A stretch of DNA of 64,000 nucleotides. Origin: Bacillus sp. sid0103. Its GTDB lineage: Bacteria; Bacillota; Bacilli; Bacillales_B; DSM-18226. The stretch's first letter is position 1. Every line of letters begins with the position of its first letter. Where the stretch lies: the NCBI RefSeq assembly GCF_019219025.1, contig NZ_JAHUWN010000012.1, positions 62,001-126,000 on the forward strand, written 5' to 3'. The position numbers and the translations under genes were made by a program. Below, in pieces: positions 44,764 through 53,652 of the stretch. The notes under the pieces are model-generated. The model was given only the letters and a program-made list of their open reading frames with translations. It was not told the DNA's origin and ran no database searches.

Positions 44764-45651
44764 ATGTTTGGTATATCCTTACCGCAATCTTTTTTACAGA
44801 TGAATACCATTTTCATTTCGATTTTAATTGAAGCTCTGCCATTCGTGACATTAGGTGTACTTATTTCAGGGATCATTCAAATATTTGTAACTGAAGAAAT
44901 GATTGCAAAAATCATGCCTAAAAATAAAGTACTAGCCGTAATCTTTGCAAGTTTCTTAGGTATCTTATTTCCTTCATGTGAGTGTGGGATTGTACCTATT
45001 GTTAGCAGGCTTGTTTCAAAAGGAGTGCCGATATCTGCGGGTATTGCGTTTATGCTGACAGCTCCGATCATCAATCCAGTGGTCTTATTTGCAACGTTTA
45101 TAGCATTCGGCAGTGACTGGAAAATGCCATTATACCGAGCAATTGGAGCAATCATTGTAGCTATTTTCGTTGGAATTTTGATTGCTTATAGATATAAAGG
45201 GAGCCCTTTTAAAGAACATTTCCATCTTCACCATTCTGATGGAAAATCTACCCCGTTTTTTAAAAAAATCTGGCAGACCTTGGAACATGCTGTGGAAGAA
45301 TTTTTCTCAATGGGTAAATATTTAATTATCGGTTCATTAATTGCAGCAGCCGTTCAAACATATATTAAGACATCGACTCTTGTTTCGATTGGTCAAGGAC
45401 AAGCATCATCATCCATCGTGATGATGGCTCTCTCTTTTATTCTTTCTCTTTGCTCCGAAGCAGATGCATTTATTGCTTCATCTTTTAGAACGACATTTTC
45501 AACCGGTTCATTATTAGCGTTTCTTGTATTTGGGCCAATGGTGGATATTAAAAATTTAATGATGATGCTTGCAACATTTAAAAAGCGGCTAGTTTTTATG
45601 ATAGTTTCTGCCGTTTTTGCTGTTGTATTTGTGTACTCTTTGTTGTTTTAA
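44764..45651 (+). CDS. ycgR: UPF0718/YcgR-type permease, first copy
   Basis: A 295-residue membrane protein with eight or so helices. FPSCECGIVPIV near residue 75, LTAPIINPVVLFATF and SLCSEADAFIASSF near the C-terminus are the conserved Cys/acid motifs of the YcgR/YraQ permease family. The family is linked to metal or small-molecule transport but has no settled substrate. I chose the ATG at 44764 with AGGAGG upstream. It is 12 bases before ycgQ, and a second pair lies 3 kb away. Confidence 0.85.
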   Translation: MFGISLPQSFLQMNTIFISILIEALPFVTLGVLISGIIQIFVTEEMIAKIMPKNKVLAVIFASFLGILFPSCECGIVPIVSRLVSKGVPISAGIAFMLTAPIINPVVLFATFIAFGSDWKMPLYRAIGAIIVAIFVGILIAYRYKGSPFKEHFHLHHSDGKSTPFFKKIWQTLEHAVEEFFSMGKYLIIGSLIAAAVQTYIKTSTLVSIGQGQASSSIVMMALSFILSLCSEADAFIASSFRTTFSTGSLLAFLVFGPMVDIKNLMMMLATFKKRLVFMIVSAVFAVVFVYSLLF

Positions 45652-45663
45652 GGAGTTGGAACT

Positions 45664-46512
45664 ATGATAAGAAGCTTAATATTAATTGGTTTTACTTATT
45701 TAATCTTTCAAATGCATCTGACAGGAGATATTAATAAATATATCAACATGAAATATTCTTATCTTTCTGCCACCGCTGGTTATGCGTTACTTGTATTAAC
45801 GATTGTCCAAATCTTTATGCTTAGCAAAGGCGAGTCAAAAGAAGCTGGCTGTGACCATGATCATTGTGGACATAATCATGCCAAAGAGGATAAATGGTAT
45901 AAAAAGGTGTTAATTTATCCAATTTTCGCTTTTCCAATCATTTCAGGATTATTTTTTCCAATTGCAACCCTTGATTCAAATATTGTAAAAGCAAAAGGTT
46001 TTCATTTTCCTATTTACGATGAAGGAAAAGGTGACTCCTTTATGCAGCAGCAATTTTTACGGCCAGATACGAGTGTGTATTATGGGAAAGATGATTATGA
46101 TGTATTAATGAAGAAGGAAAAGAAAAAGTACGTAAACAAAGAAACGATCATTTTAAATGATAAGAATTATTTAAAAGGGATGGAAACAATCTACAACTTC
46201 CCAGGTGATTTTCTTGGAAAAGAAATCGAGTTTAAAGGGTTTGTTTTCAATGATTCTGAAACAATCAATAAAAACCAACTCTTTGTCTTCCGATTTGGTG
46301 TGATTCATTGCATCGCTGATTCAGGTGTTTTCGGAATGCTTGTTGAAATGCCGGATGGCACGAAATTGAAAAACGATGAATGGGTCACCGTAAAAGGAAA
46401 AATATCAACAATCTATTACCAGCCTTTTAAAACAAATATACCTTATTTAAAAGTAGAAAATTGGTCAACTACTGCTGCTCCTAAAGAAGAGTATGTTTTT
46501 AGAGGATATTAA
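45664..46512 (+). CDS. ycgQ: UPF0703/YcgQ-type protein, first copy
   Basis: A 282-residue protein of the TIGR03943 (YcgQ) family, partner of YcgR. Two or three helices occupy the first 100 residues and a C-terminal extracytoplasmic domain follows. Between helices 2 and 3 lies a Cys/His cluster, CDHDHCGHNH, that could bind zinc. VFRFGVIHCIADSGVFGM near residue 215 holds another conserved Cys. It follows ycgR by 12 bases and ends in a terminator. Confidence 0.85.
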   Translation: MIRSLILIGFTYLIFQMHLTGDINKYINMKYSYLSATAGYALLVLTIVQIFMLSKGESKEAGCDHDHCGHNHAKEDKWYKKVLIYPIFAFPIISGLFFPIATLDSNIVKAKGFHFPIYDEGKGDSFMQQQFLRPDTSVYYGKDDYDVLMKKEKKKYVNKETIILNDKNYLKGMETIYNFPGDFLGKEIEFKGFVFNDSETINKNQLFVFRFGVIHCIADSGVFGMLVEMPDGTKLKNDEWVTVKGKISTIYYQPFKTNIPYLKVENWSTTAAPKEEYVFRGY

Positions 46513-46542
46513 AAAGCCACCGATTTATCGGTGGCTTTTTTT
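46511..46542 (+). terminator. Terminator of ycgRQ copy 1
   Basis: AAAAAGCCACCGAT pairs with ATCGGTGGCTTTTT, a strong stem with T-tract. Confidence 0.9.
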
Positions 46543-46581
46543 GAACAAACCAGAATTCAACACTTGAATTCTGGTTTGTTC
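46543..46581. repeat. Perfect 18-bp inverted repeat with 3-base loop
   Basis: The arms GAACAAACCAGAATTCAA and TTGAATTCTGGTTTGTTC flank CAC. It lies between convergent ycgQ and znuA directly after a strong terminator. On the minus strand it could terminate znuA, though T-richness after it is modest. Confidence 0.85.
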
Positions 46582-46600
46582 TTTCATGATTGAACCTCGG

Positions 46601-47539
46601 TTAATCTTGAAAAGAAAGTTTTAAAGCCTCAAGATTTTTTTTCATTACATCTAAAAAGTCTAGACCTTTTTCCTGCTCTTCTTTAGTCAATCCTTCTAAT
46701 GGATTTAAAACCTCAGTTTTAGCACCTATTTCATTAGCTAACGTCTGCGCCACTTTAGATGAAGTAAGTCCCTCAAAATAAATTACCTTTACCTGTTTCT
46801 TCTTCGTTACTTCTGTTAATTCTTTCAATTTACCTAGGGTTGGTTCAACATCGGGGGATAATCCTGCTATCGGAATTTGAGTTAACCCGTATTGTTTTGC
46901 TAAATATCCAAACGCAGCATGTTGTGTCACAAATTCTTTTTTCTTCGCCTTATCAATTGTCGCCTTGTATAAGTGATCTAAATCAGCAAGTTGGGATTTA
47001 AAATTCTCTGCATTTTTTTCATACTGATCTTTATTGTTTGGATCTAGCTTTTCTATAGACTTAGCAATTGTGTCGACCTCCTGCTGAGCTAGCACGGGTG
47101 AAAGCCAGACATGTGGGTCTTTTGAAGATGCATGATCAGCATGGTGTTCCTCTTCTGATTCTAATGCATCCATCAAATTAATCCCCTTTGAAGCTTCCAC
47201 AACCGTTAAATTTGCATCATTTATACTCTTTAATACTTTTTCGGTCCAGCTCTCAAAGTATCGACTATTGTAGATAAACATATCTGCATCTTGAATTTTT
47301 GCCATATCTTTTGCCGTTGGCTCCCAATCATGTGGTTCTGCACCATTCGGTATTAATAACTCAACATTTGCAGAACTGCCAGCCACTTTTTGGGTAAAAT
47401 AATACATTGGATAAAACGTAGTGACAATTTGTAATTTCTTTGTTCCTTCTTTAACTTTTTCACCCTTTGTCTGCTCAGCATTTGAACAACCACTTAATAT
47501 CAAAAGAAAAATAATTATCGGGCATAATAGTCTTTTCAT
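46601..47539 (-). CDS. znuA: Zinc ABC transporter substrate-binding lipoprotein
   Basis: A 312-residue ZnuA/AdcA-like lipoprotein. The lipobox is LILSGCS near residue 18. Zinc-binding residues lie in NGAEPHDWEP, in DPHVWLSPVLAQQ and in FVTQHAAFGYLA. The flexible His-rich loop is short (EEHHADHASSKDPH). The genes for the permease and ATPase (znuB, znuC) are not adjacent. It is divergent from the second ycgRQ pair, and the shared region has two Zur-box-like sites. Confidence 0.92.
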   Translation of the reverse strand: MKRLLCPIIIFLLILSGCSNAEQTKGEKVKEGTKKLQIVTTFYPMYYFTQKVAGSSANVELLIPNGAEPHDWEPTAKDMAKIQDADMFIYNSRYFESWTEKVLKSINDANLTVVEASKGINLMDALESEEEHHADHASSKDPHVWLSPVLAQQEVDTIAKSIEKLDPNNKDQYEKNAENFKSQLADLDHLYKATIDKAKKKEFVTQHAAFGYLAKQYGLTQIPIAGLSPDVEPTLGKLKELTEVTKKKQVKVIYFEGLTSSKVAQTLANEIGAKTEVLNPLEGLTKEEQEKGLDFLDVMKKNLEALKLSFQD

Positions 47540-47571
47540 GATCTACATTCCTCTCCTTAATTGTCTCTAAT

Positions 47572-47586
47572 TAGGAATTATTACGA
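47572..47586. promoter_or_regulatory. Zur-box-like site, znuA side
   Basis: TAGGAATTATTACGA matches the TCGTAATnATTACGA consensus at 12 of 14 defined positions. It lies 33 bases upstream of the znuA start. Confidence 0.6.
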
Positions 47587-47637
47587 TTTAAAACGAATAA
47601 GTATTCCATATAATATTAGTTTATTAGGTTCAATAAA

Positions 47638-47652
47638 TCGTAATCGTTACGA
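47638..47652. promoter_or_regulatory. Zur box in the znuA-ycgR divergent region
   Basis: TCGTAATCGTTACGA is a near-perfect palindrome matching TCGTAATnATTACGA at all but one position. A TATAAT (47657-47662) for the rightward ycgR gene begins five bases after it, so binding would block that promoter. Confidence 0.8.
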
Positions 47653-47765
47653 ATTGTATAATATAACTATTTATTATTTATGTCAATATCAAATTTAATG
47701 AAATTAAATCACTAGACCTGCATATCAATATGATAGAGATGATAGAGTTGAGGAGGAATTTTGTT

Positions 47766-48773
47766 ATGACCTATTTAATTAAGCTGCTAAAAGATCTCTT
47801 ATGTCTACTATTATTTGGCTTTTTCATGGTTCTCTTTCTTTTTGCAGAGGAAATTAAAGACGTCTCTTTTTTTAATAGAGTTCCTAGTACTTTTTTTAAT
47901 ATCAATACGATTTTCCTGAGTATTATTTTAGAAGCTATTCCTTTTATTTTGTTAGGAGTATTTGTATCAGCCATTATACAAGCATTTGTATCTGAAAATG
48001 CAATTCGAAAGATGTTGCCTCGTAATGCCTATCTAGCAGCCATACCGGCTGCATTGTTAGGGATCATCTTTCCCATATGCGAATGTGCTATCATTCCGGT
48101 GGTTCGCCGGTTAATAAAGAAAGGCATGCCCTCGCATGTAGGTGTTGTATTTATGCTAAGTGCTCCTATCTTAAACCCTGTCGTCTATGCGTCCACCTTT
48201 TTTGCTTTTAAGAGTACACCCTATATTGCCAATGCCAGGATGGTTGTTGGATTTATTAGTTCCATTATCATTGGTCTCATCATTTACAGACGATTTAAAG
48301 GGGAAAATATTCTTAAAACAGGTAATGATGGTCAGCACGTTCACCACCATCATCAACACCATAAAGGAAATAAACTCTTAGAAACCTTATATCATGCTAG
48401 TGATGAATTATTTGATACAGGAAAATATTTATTCATTGGAGCTTTCCTCGCAAGTATATTTCAGGCTTTTTTAGACCGCAATATTCTCTTATCCATTGGG
48501 ACAAGCACTAGCTTTGCTCCAGTGGTTATGATGGGGTTCGCCTATGTCCTTTCTGTTTGTTCTTCTGCAGATGCCTTTGTAGCTTCTTCATTCGGTTCTA
48601 CCTTTACGGAAGGATCAATCCTTGCATTTCTAGTCTTTGGACCCATGATTGATATAAAAAACACCTTAATGTTATTTGGTTATTTTAAGAAACGGTTTGT
48701 CCTATTCTTACTTATGGTAACTCCTGTCGTCGTGTATTTGTCAGTCTATATCTTTCAATTATTTTTTATATAG
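47766..48773 (+). CDS. UPF0718/YcgR-type permease, second copy
   Basis: A 335-residue membrane protein related to the ORF at 44764. It shares FPICECAIIPVVRRL, LSAPILNPVVYASTFF and SVCSSADAFVASSF. The second copy has a His-rich loop, HVHHHHQHHKGN, near residue 200 that the first copy (HLHHSDG) only partly has. I chose the ATG at 47766 with GAGGAGG upstream. It has a Zur-box-controlled promoter and is 7 bases before its YcgQ partner. Confidence 0.85.
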   Translation: MTYLIKLLKDLLCLLLFGFFMVLFLFAEEIKDVSFFNRVPSTFFNINTIFLSIILEAIPFILLGVFVSAIIQAFVSENAIRKMLPRNAYLAAIPAALLGIIFPICECAIIPVVRRLIKKGMPSHVGVVFMLSAPILNPVVYASTFFAFKSTPYIANARMVVGFISSIIIGLIIYRRFKGENILKTGNDGQHVHHHHQHHKGNKLLETLYHASDELFDTGKYLFIGAFLASIFQAFLDRNILLSIGTSTSFAPVVMMGFAYVLSVCSSADAFVASSFGSTFTEGSILAFLVFGPMIDIKNTLMLFGYFKKRFVLFLLMVTPVVVYLSVYIFQLFFI

Positions 48774-48780
48774 GAGATGC

Positions 48781-49680
48781 ATGATGAAGAAATCAGATGA
48801 AATGAATACCTTCCACCACCTTATCAGAGGAATCATCTTAATTGGCTTTATGTTGCTTTTGTTTAAATTACTGCTAACCAATAATATTACTCTTCTGATC
48901 GCACCGAAAATGATTCGCTTTATATACTTTACTTTATTTGTATTATTTACTTTAGGTGTCCTATTAATCATAAGAGGAACATCCGTTCAGAAACAACCTT
49001 ATCATTGTGATTGTGATGGTCACCATTCCTATCCAACTTCAATTGGGAAAAGTTTATTTCTATATTTATTATTTATTATTCCGATAACCACGGGCTTTCT
49101 TTTCGCAAATAATATTTTGGATAGCTCGGTGGCGATAAACAGAACCATTAAACTTGGAGCGAGTTCCCAAGACACAAAACCAAGCAAGGCTGTTAAAGAG
49201 CCCAATAAAACAAATGAAACAGCTAAAAGCAATGATATTCTCACTAATCAACCTGAGCCTTTATCTGAAACGGAATACACTAAGTTAAAAAAAGACATGT
49301 TACAGACAAAAAATATAAATATTAAGGAGAAGACCTATGTTCCAATGATGACAATTATTCAAGATAATCTACAAACTATGATTGGAAAAACGATCACGAT
49401 AAAAGGGTTTGTATATAGGGAAAAGAATTTCATGCAAAATCAAATCATAGTAGCACGATTTGGAATTTCTTGTTGTGTTGCTGATGCCTCCGTCTATGGA
49501 ATTATGGCAAAAGGGAATGTAGCAGCCATACCAAAAGATAAATGGGTGCAAGTAACAGGTACAATTGAGCAAACTCAATATGATGGCGGTACCATCCCTT
49601 CTATCAAAATAAAGCAGATTTCAAAAATTGCAACACCGAAGCAGCCTTATGTTTTTGATGCCGGTATACAGATTGAGTGA
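48781..49680 (+). CDS. UPF0703/YcgQ-type protein, second copy
   Basis: A 299-residue relative of the ycgQ product at 45664. It has three N-terminal helices with a CDCDGHH metal-ligand cluster between them, a linker rich in K, N and T, and a C-terminal domain with VARFGISCCVADASVYGI. The double ATG at 48781/48784 leaves the exact start open. It forms an operon with the second YcgR-type gene and ends in a terminator (49690-49722). Confidence 0.85.
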   Translation: MMKKSDEMNTFHHLIRGIILIGFMLLLFKLLLTNNITLLIAPKMIRFIYFTLFVLFTLGVLLIIRGTSVQKQPYHCDCDGHHSYPTSIGKSLFLYLLFIIPITTGFLFANNILDSSVAINRTIKLGASSQDTKPSKAVKEPNKTNETAKSNDILTNQPEPLSETEYTKLKKDMLQTKNINIKEKTYVPMMTIIQDNLQTMIGKTITIKGFVYREKNFMQNQIIVARFGISCCVADASVYGIMAKGNVAAIPKDKWVQVTGTIEQTQYDGGTIPSIKIKQISKIATPKQPYVFDAGIQIE

Positions 49681-49689
49681 TGATACAAA

Positions 49690-49722
49690 AAAATAAGAGA
49701 CTAGTAGTTAGTCTCTTATTTT
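49690..49722. terminator. Bidirectional terminator
   Basis: AAATAAGAGACTA pairs with TAGTCTCTTATTT between convergent genes. Confidence 0.85.
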
Positions 49723-49744
49723 CTATAATCATTCCCCATGTTCT

Positions 49745-50083
49745 CTATTTATTACCAGGTGCTGGTTGGTCGACACCTTTTACTCGGTGCCGATGTCCGT
49801 CGTTTTCAGTTGTATAAAAATCATAATAATGGACATGCATACCATTCCCCACTGGAATAGCTGGACCCGAATAGGCCTGATAATGATGGGTATGCCCATT
49901 CTCAAAAACAACATATCCCTCTGTATAATGAATATGATTTTGATCCTGTGTCTGGATCGGAGGCGAAGTAACATCTAAGCACTGATGAACATGCCCGCCC
50001 TCTACAGAAGTATAATCAACAGAACCATGATTATGGTTTGGCACAAAACCTTGAATAAAATCTTCTTTGCCTACCTTAGCCAC
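49745..50083 (-). CDS. ymaF: YmaF-family histidine-rich protein
   Basis: A 112-residue protein of the YmaF family. It is rich in regularly spaced His motifs: NHGSVDYTSVEGGHVHQ, NHIHYTEGYVVFENGHTHHY, MHVHYYDFYTTENDGHRH. The repeated xHxH pairs suggest metal binding, though the family function is not known. It lies next to the zinc genes. The 58-residue gene at 50097 is upstream on the same strand. Confidence 0.85.
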   Translation of the reverse strand: MAKVGKEDFIQGFVPNHNHGSVDYTSVEGGHVHQCLDVTSPPIQTQDQNHIHYTEGYVVFENGHTHHYQAYSGPAIPVGNGMHVHYYDFYTTENDGHRHRVKGVDQPAPGNK

Positions 50084-50096
50084 TACCCCACCTCAT

Positions 50097-50273
50097 TTAC
50101 TTTTTTGATATATAAATACCTTTTAACCAAAATCTGTTTTCTGTAAGTGTGCGATCTACAAATAACGGTTCAGTTAGCGATTCAGGTCTTGCTGCAAACG
50201 TTTCAGGAGCGACTAACATCTGATTGAACTGGTCGAAATTTACATGACCAGGGAGTTGAGGCTGTTTTTGCAC
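50097..50273 (-). CDS. Small protein of unknown function upstream of ymaF
   Basis: A 58-residue protein. I chose the GTG at 50273, because AGGAGG lies six bases before it, over an earlier in-frame ATG at 50306. It contains LPGHVNFDQFNQMLVAP and ends RFWLKGIYISKK. It is 13 bases before ymaF and probably cotranscribed. I do not recognise it. Confidence 0.65.
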   Translation of the reverse strand: MQKQPQLPGHVNFDQFNQMLVAPETFAARPESLTEPLFVDRTLTENRFWLKGIYISKK

Positions 50274-50521
50274 TTGAAACCTCCTATAATTTGCCTTATT
50301 AATCATGATATTAGTTGATTAACTAGAATATGTTTTGGACAAGAAATCAATTTTTTAATGAATTGAGGTCGGATAAAAACCAAATATTACATCTCTGTTC
50401 CTACATTTGTTTCCTTAAGAAAACTTTTTTTCACTTCTTTTACATAGTTAGAAGGATGACAAAAGGTTTCTCTAGACCCACTTGATATTTTTGTTCCATA
50501 ATAACTATAGAGATAAAGTGG

Positions 50522-51400
50522 GTGAAAATTTTGGAGGAACAAGCTTATTTGGATTTAAAAAGAGGAGAACGAGGAGCAATAATCAGTATTATTGCTTATA
50601 TTTGCTTGTCAGCATTAAAATTAATAGTTGGTTATATGGCGAATTCTGAAGCCTTAAAGGCAGATGGATTAAACAATGCAACAGATATAATTGCCTCAAT
50701 AGCCGTACTGGTTGGTCTGAAATTATCCCAGCGGCCCGCTGATGATGATCATCCTTATGGGCACTGGAAAGCTGAGACAGTGGCCTCAATGGTGGCTTCT
50801 TTTATCATGTTGGCTGTTGGACTCCAAGTGACGTTCGAAGCGATTACCAGTATTTTTAATAAAAAAAATGAATCTCCTGATTTAGTCTCAGCATGGACTG
50901 GCCTATTTTGTGCGTTAGTTATGTATGGTATTTATCGCTATAATAAAAAATTAGCAAATGATACAAAAAGCCAATCTGTTATGGCGGCCGCAAAGGATAA
51001 TCTGTCAGATGCATGGGTCAGCATCGGGACTTTTATTGGTATTATTGGTGCACAGTTCGGCCTACCTTGGTTAGATCCTTTAACTGCTATAATTGTGGGT
51101 TTGCTGATCTGTAAAACAGGGTGGGAGATTTTTAGGGATGCTTCTCATTATTTGACTGATGGATTCGATGAAAAACAAATAGAGTTATATAAAGAAACAA
51201 TCCATAATTGTTTCGGAGTTAAGGCTGTAAAGGATATTAAAGCGAGGAATTATGGAAACAATGTGGTTGTAGACATTGTCATTCTAGTCAATTCCAGTTT
51301 AGATGTTCGGGGCGCTCATGATATCGCCACAGGAGTTGAGAATATTTTAATAAAAGAACATAATGTGTATGATGTCCATGTCCATGTAGAACCAAATTAA
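50522..51400 (+). CDS. Cation diffusion facilitator, MneS/YeaB-like
   Basis: A 292-residue CDF exporter with six membrane helices and a C-terminal cytoplasmic domain. Site residues are in DGLNNATDIIAS (helix 2), DDDHPYGHWKAET and KDNLSDAWVS (helix 5). The C-terminal HVHVEP is typical. The sequence follows B. subtilis YeaB (MneS), a Mn2+ exporter, more than zinc exporters, but the metal is an inference. The start is GTG at 50522, or TTG in frame shortly after GGAGG. A terminator follows at 51445-51478. Confidence 0.88.
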   Translation: MKILEEQAYLDLKRGERGAIISIIAYICLSALKLIVGYMANSEALKADGLNNATDIIASIAVLVGLKLSQRPADDDHPYGHWKAETVASMVASFIMLAVGLQVTFEAITSIFNKKNESPDLVSAWTGLFCALVMYGIYRYNKKLANDTKSQSVMAAAKDNLSDAWVSIGTFIGIIGAQFGLPWLDPLTAIIVGLLICKTGWEIFRDASHYLTDGFDEKQIELYKETIHNCFGVKAVKDIKARNYGNNVVVDIVILVNSSLDVRGAHDIATGVENILIKEHNVYDVHVHVEPN

Positions 51401-51444
51401 AATAACATTCTAGGATAAAACATGACACGATAATCTTCACTCAA

Positions 51445-51478
51445 AAAAAGAGACTTTCAGATGAAAGTCTCTTTTTTA
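51445..51478. terminator. Terminator of the CDF gene
   Basis: AAAAGAGACTTTC pairs with GAAAGTCTCTTTT, with T-tracts on both strands. Confidence 0.85.
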
Positions 51479-51479
51479 C

Positions 51480-51835
51480 GGCCAGCTCCAAGTTTATTTA
51501 ATATTATTATCTAATTCTTTCAAGGCATCTGAAAGTTGATCGTTTAATGTATCTAATGCTTCTTTATCCAGTTCAGTGCTTCCGAACCCGCAATGGTTGA
51601 GTCTAGCTTTATCTCTAACCTAAAAACATGGATGTACATGATAGTCTTTGGCGGAATTCTGGAAAAACAGGTACAAACCTAGAGCCTGTCTTAGTTGTGA
51701 GACATATACATACAGTACAAAAACACAACAGAGATAGATGGAAGGGGGAGACAAGTGCGGATGCAAAAAGAGGAGGAAACGTCGTCTCATGATTCTTCAT
51801 GAATTACAAGCTTCTGAAAGGAGAAACATTATTCA
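51480..51835. other. Gene-poor stretch with ORF remnant and possible leader peptide
   Basis: On the minus strand 51495-51621 is open and reads like a gene 3' end (STELDKEALDTLNDQ, ending KELDNNIK), but it has an upstream stop and no start, so it may be a remnant. On the plus strand GGAAGGGGGAG precedes a GTG-initiated 15-codon frame near 51753 that could be a leader for the ArsB-like gene. Neither is firm. Confidence 0.35.
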
Positions 51836-53188
51836 ATGGTTTGGTTAACAATAGTATCTTTTTTGCTTACCCTAGGATTTATTCTTTGGAGACCCAGGGG
51901 GATTAATGAAGCGATCCCAGCTACGATTGGTGCCGTTTTTGTTTTACTAAGCGGAAGTGTTACATTTTCAGACTTGGGTATAATTGCAGAAACAATCAGC
52001 GGTGCAGCGATTACCATTATCGCAACGATTGTCATGGCTATCGTCTTAGAAAGTTTTGGGTTCTTTAACTGGGTAGCTGAAAAGCTCGCCGAAAAAGCTA
52101 AAGGATCAGGCATCCGATTATTTTGGTATGTCAATCTTTTATGTTTTCTCATGACCCTCTTTTTCAATAACGACGGTAGTATATTAATCACCACTCCGAT
52201 ATTAGTCATGTTATTAAATAATATGGGCTTAAAAAACTATCAAAAAATCCCCTATTTGCTGTCTGGTGCTTTAATTGCTACTGCGTCAAGTGCTCCGATT
52301 GGAGTAAGTAACATTGTCAATCTTATTGCATTAAAAATCGTCCATATGAGTTTGTATTTGCATACGGCGATGATGTTTGTTCCGGCTACGCTTGGTTTAA
52401 TACTGCTGACATGGCTCTTGTTTCTTCGCTTCAAAAAAGTACTTCCGAAAAATGTTCCTACTAAGGTATCGGGTTTGTCGCTCCCTTCCTATCACCCGCT
52501 CAAGCCAAGTCCTATAAACCATTCTTCCGAGAAAGAACGGACAAGGTTTATGCGAAATGTCCTCCTATTCGTATTTGCCGTCCGTGTCAGTCTATTTGTT
52601 GCTTCGTTTTTGTCCATTCCTGTCTCACTTATGGCAGTTATTGGCTCACTTGTCCTATTAGGATGGAGATGGGCATATTTAAAGATACCCCCAACCGATA
52701 TGCTGAAAAAAACACCATGGTATATCATCGTTTTCGCTTTTAGTATGTATGTGATTATTTACGGTCTTAACAACATCGGCCTAACTGAATGGCTGATTCA
52801 ATTTATGCGCCCGATGGTTTCCGGAAGCCTGCTCAATGCAAGTGTGTTGATGGGTGTATTGTTATCCGTACTCTCAAATATTTTTAATAATCACCCTGCT
52901 TTAATGGTTGGAACACTCACGTTAACAAATATGAATCTAGATTTGCTTTCATTGAAAATCTCGTATCTCGCTAATGTCATTGGCAGTGACATGGGTTCAT
53001 TACTACTTCCAATGGGAACATTGGCAACGTTAATGTGGATGCATATTGTAAAGAAAGGGAAAGTCATAATCAGTTGGTGGCAATATATCAAAATCACCAT
53101 AGTGGTTATCCCGCCAGCTACCCTGTTTACCTTAGTTATTCTATATTATTGGGTTTCCTGGCTTTTTGGTGGAACACTTCAAGGATAA
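51836..53188 (+). CDS. ArsB-family permease
   Basis: A 450-residue integral membrane protein with about 12 helices, of the ArsB/NhaD ion-transporter superfamily. RPRGINEAIPATIGA near the N-terminus and FFNNDGSILITTPILVML near residue 110 are ArsB-family signatures; the latter holds the usual N-D pair. It may export arsenite or antimonite, but no arsR, arsC or arsA is near, so the substrate is open. GAAAGGAG lies upstream of the ATG. It is followed within 25 bases by a DUF2642-like gene. Confidence 0.82.
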   Translation: MVWLTIVSFLLTLGFILWRPRGINEAIPATIGAVFVLLSGSVTFSDLGIIAETISGAAITIIATIVMAIVLESFGFFNWVAEKLAEKAKGSGIRLFWYVNLLCFLMTLFFNNDGSILITTPILVMLLNNMGLKNYQKIPYLLSGALIATASSAPIGVSNIVNLIALKIVHMSLYLHTAMMFVPATLGLILLTWLLFLRFKKVLPKNVPTKVSGLSLPSYHPLKPSPINHSSEKERTRFMRNVLLFVFAVRVSLFVASFLSIPVSLMAVIGSLVLLGWRWAYLKIPPTDMLKKTPWYIIVFAFSMYVIIYGLNNIGLTEWLIQFMRPMVSGSLLNASVLMGVLLSVLSNIFNNHPALMVGTLTLTNMNLDLLSLKISYLANVIGSDMGSLLLPMGTLATLMWMHIVKKGKVIISWWQYIKITIVVIPPATLFTLVILYYWVSWLFGGTLQG

Positions 53189-53212
53189 CGCTAATGATAA
53201 AGGAGAAATAAA

Positions 53213-53536
53213 ATGAATATTGATCTAATTGATTTAAGAGATAAATATATTGAAGTTGAAATTTCAGGGGGAAATTTTCACAAGGGGATTCTGGTTGATT
53301 TTGGATTGGATATCGTTGTGATATTTGATTGCAGGAATAACACGTTCCTTTACATCCCATTTGTGCATATTCAGCAGTTGAGAGAAGTAATCAAAGAGGA
53401 AGAAACGTTTTACACCCCTCCATTAGAAAAACCAAATACTTCCGATTCAATTTCCTATCGAAAAAAGAAAACTAAACAAAAAAGAATAATCCACCCTGTT
53501 GGCCGACGAGGTTGGATTACTCAGTTTTTACTATAG
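53213..53536 (+). CDS. DUF2642-like small protein
   Basis: A 107-residue protein. The first 55 residues, LRDKYIEVEISGGNFHKGIL and VDFGLDIVVIF, look like a DUF2642/coat-associated domain. The basic C-terminus (YRKKKTKQKR) then runs into a hairpin-forming sequence (TAATCCACC against GGTTGGATTA), so the last residues may reflect DNA structure. AAAGGAG precedes the ATG. DUF2642 proteins occur in spore coats, but the link is not shown here. Confidence 0.65.
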   Translation: MNIDLIDLRDKYIEVEISGGNFHKGILVDFGLDIVVIFDCRNNTFLYIPFVHIQQLREVIKEEETFYTPPLEKPNTSDSISYRKKKTKQKRIIHPVGRRGWITQFLL

Positions 53537-53542
53537 TGTTTT

Positions 53543-53575
53543 TTGACCGCGTCATTGGGACACGGTCTTCTTTTT
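53543..53575 (+). terminator. Terminator
   Basis: GACCGCGTC pairs with GACACGGTC and is followed by TTCTTTTTTTT. Confidence 0.7.
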
Positions 53576-53652
53576 TTTGAGTCTTACTACATATTATTAA
53601 CATATGGATTTTGGCTTACTTTTGTTCTATCTAAAAAGAATATCATTACTTT

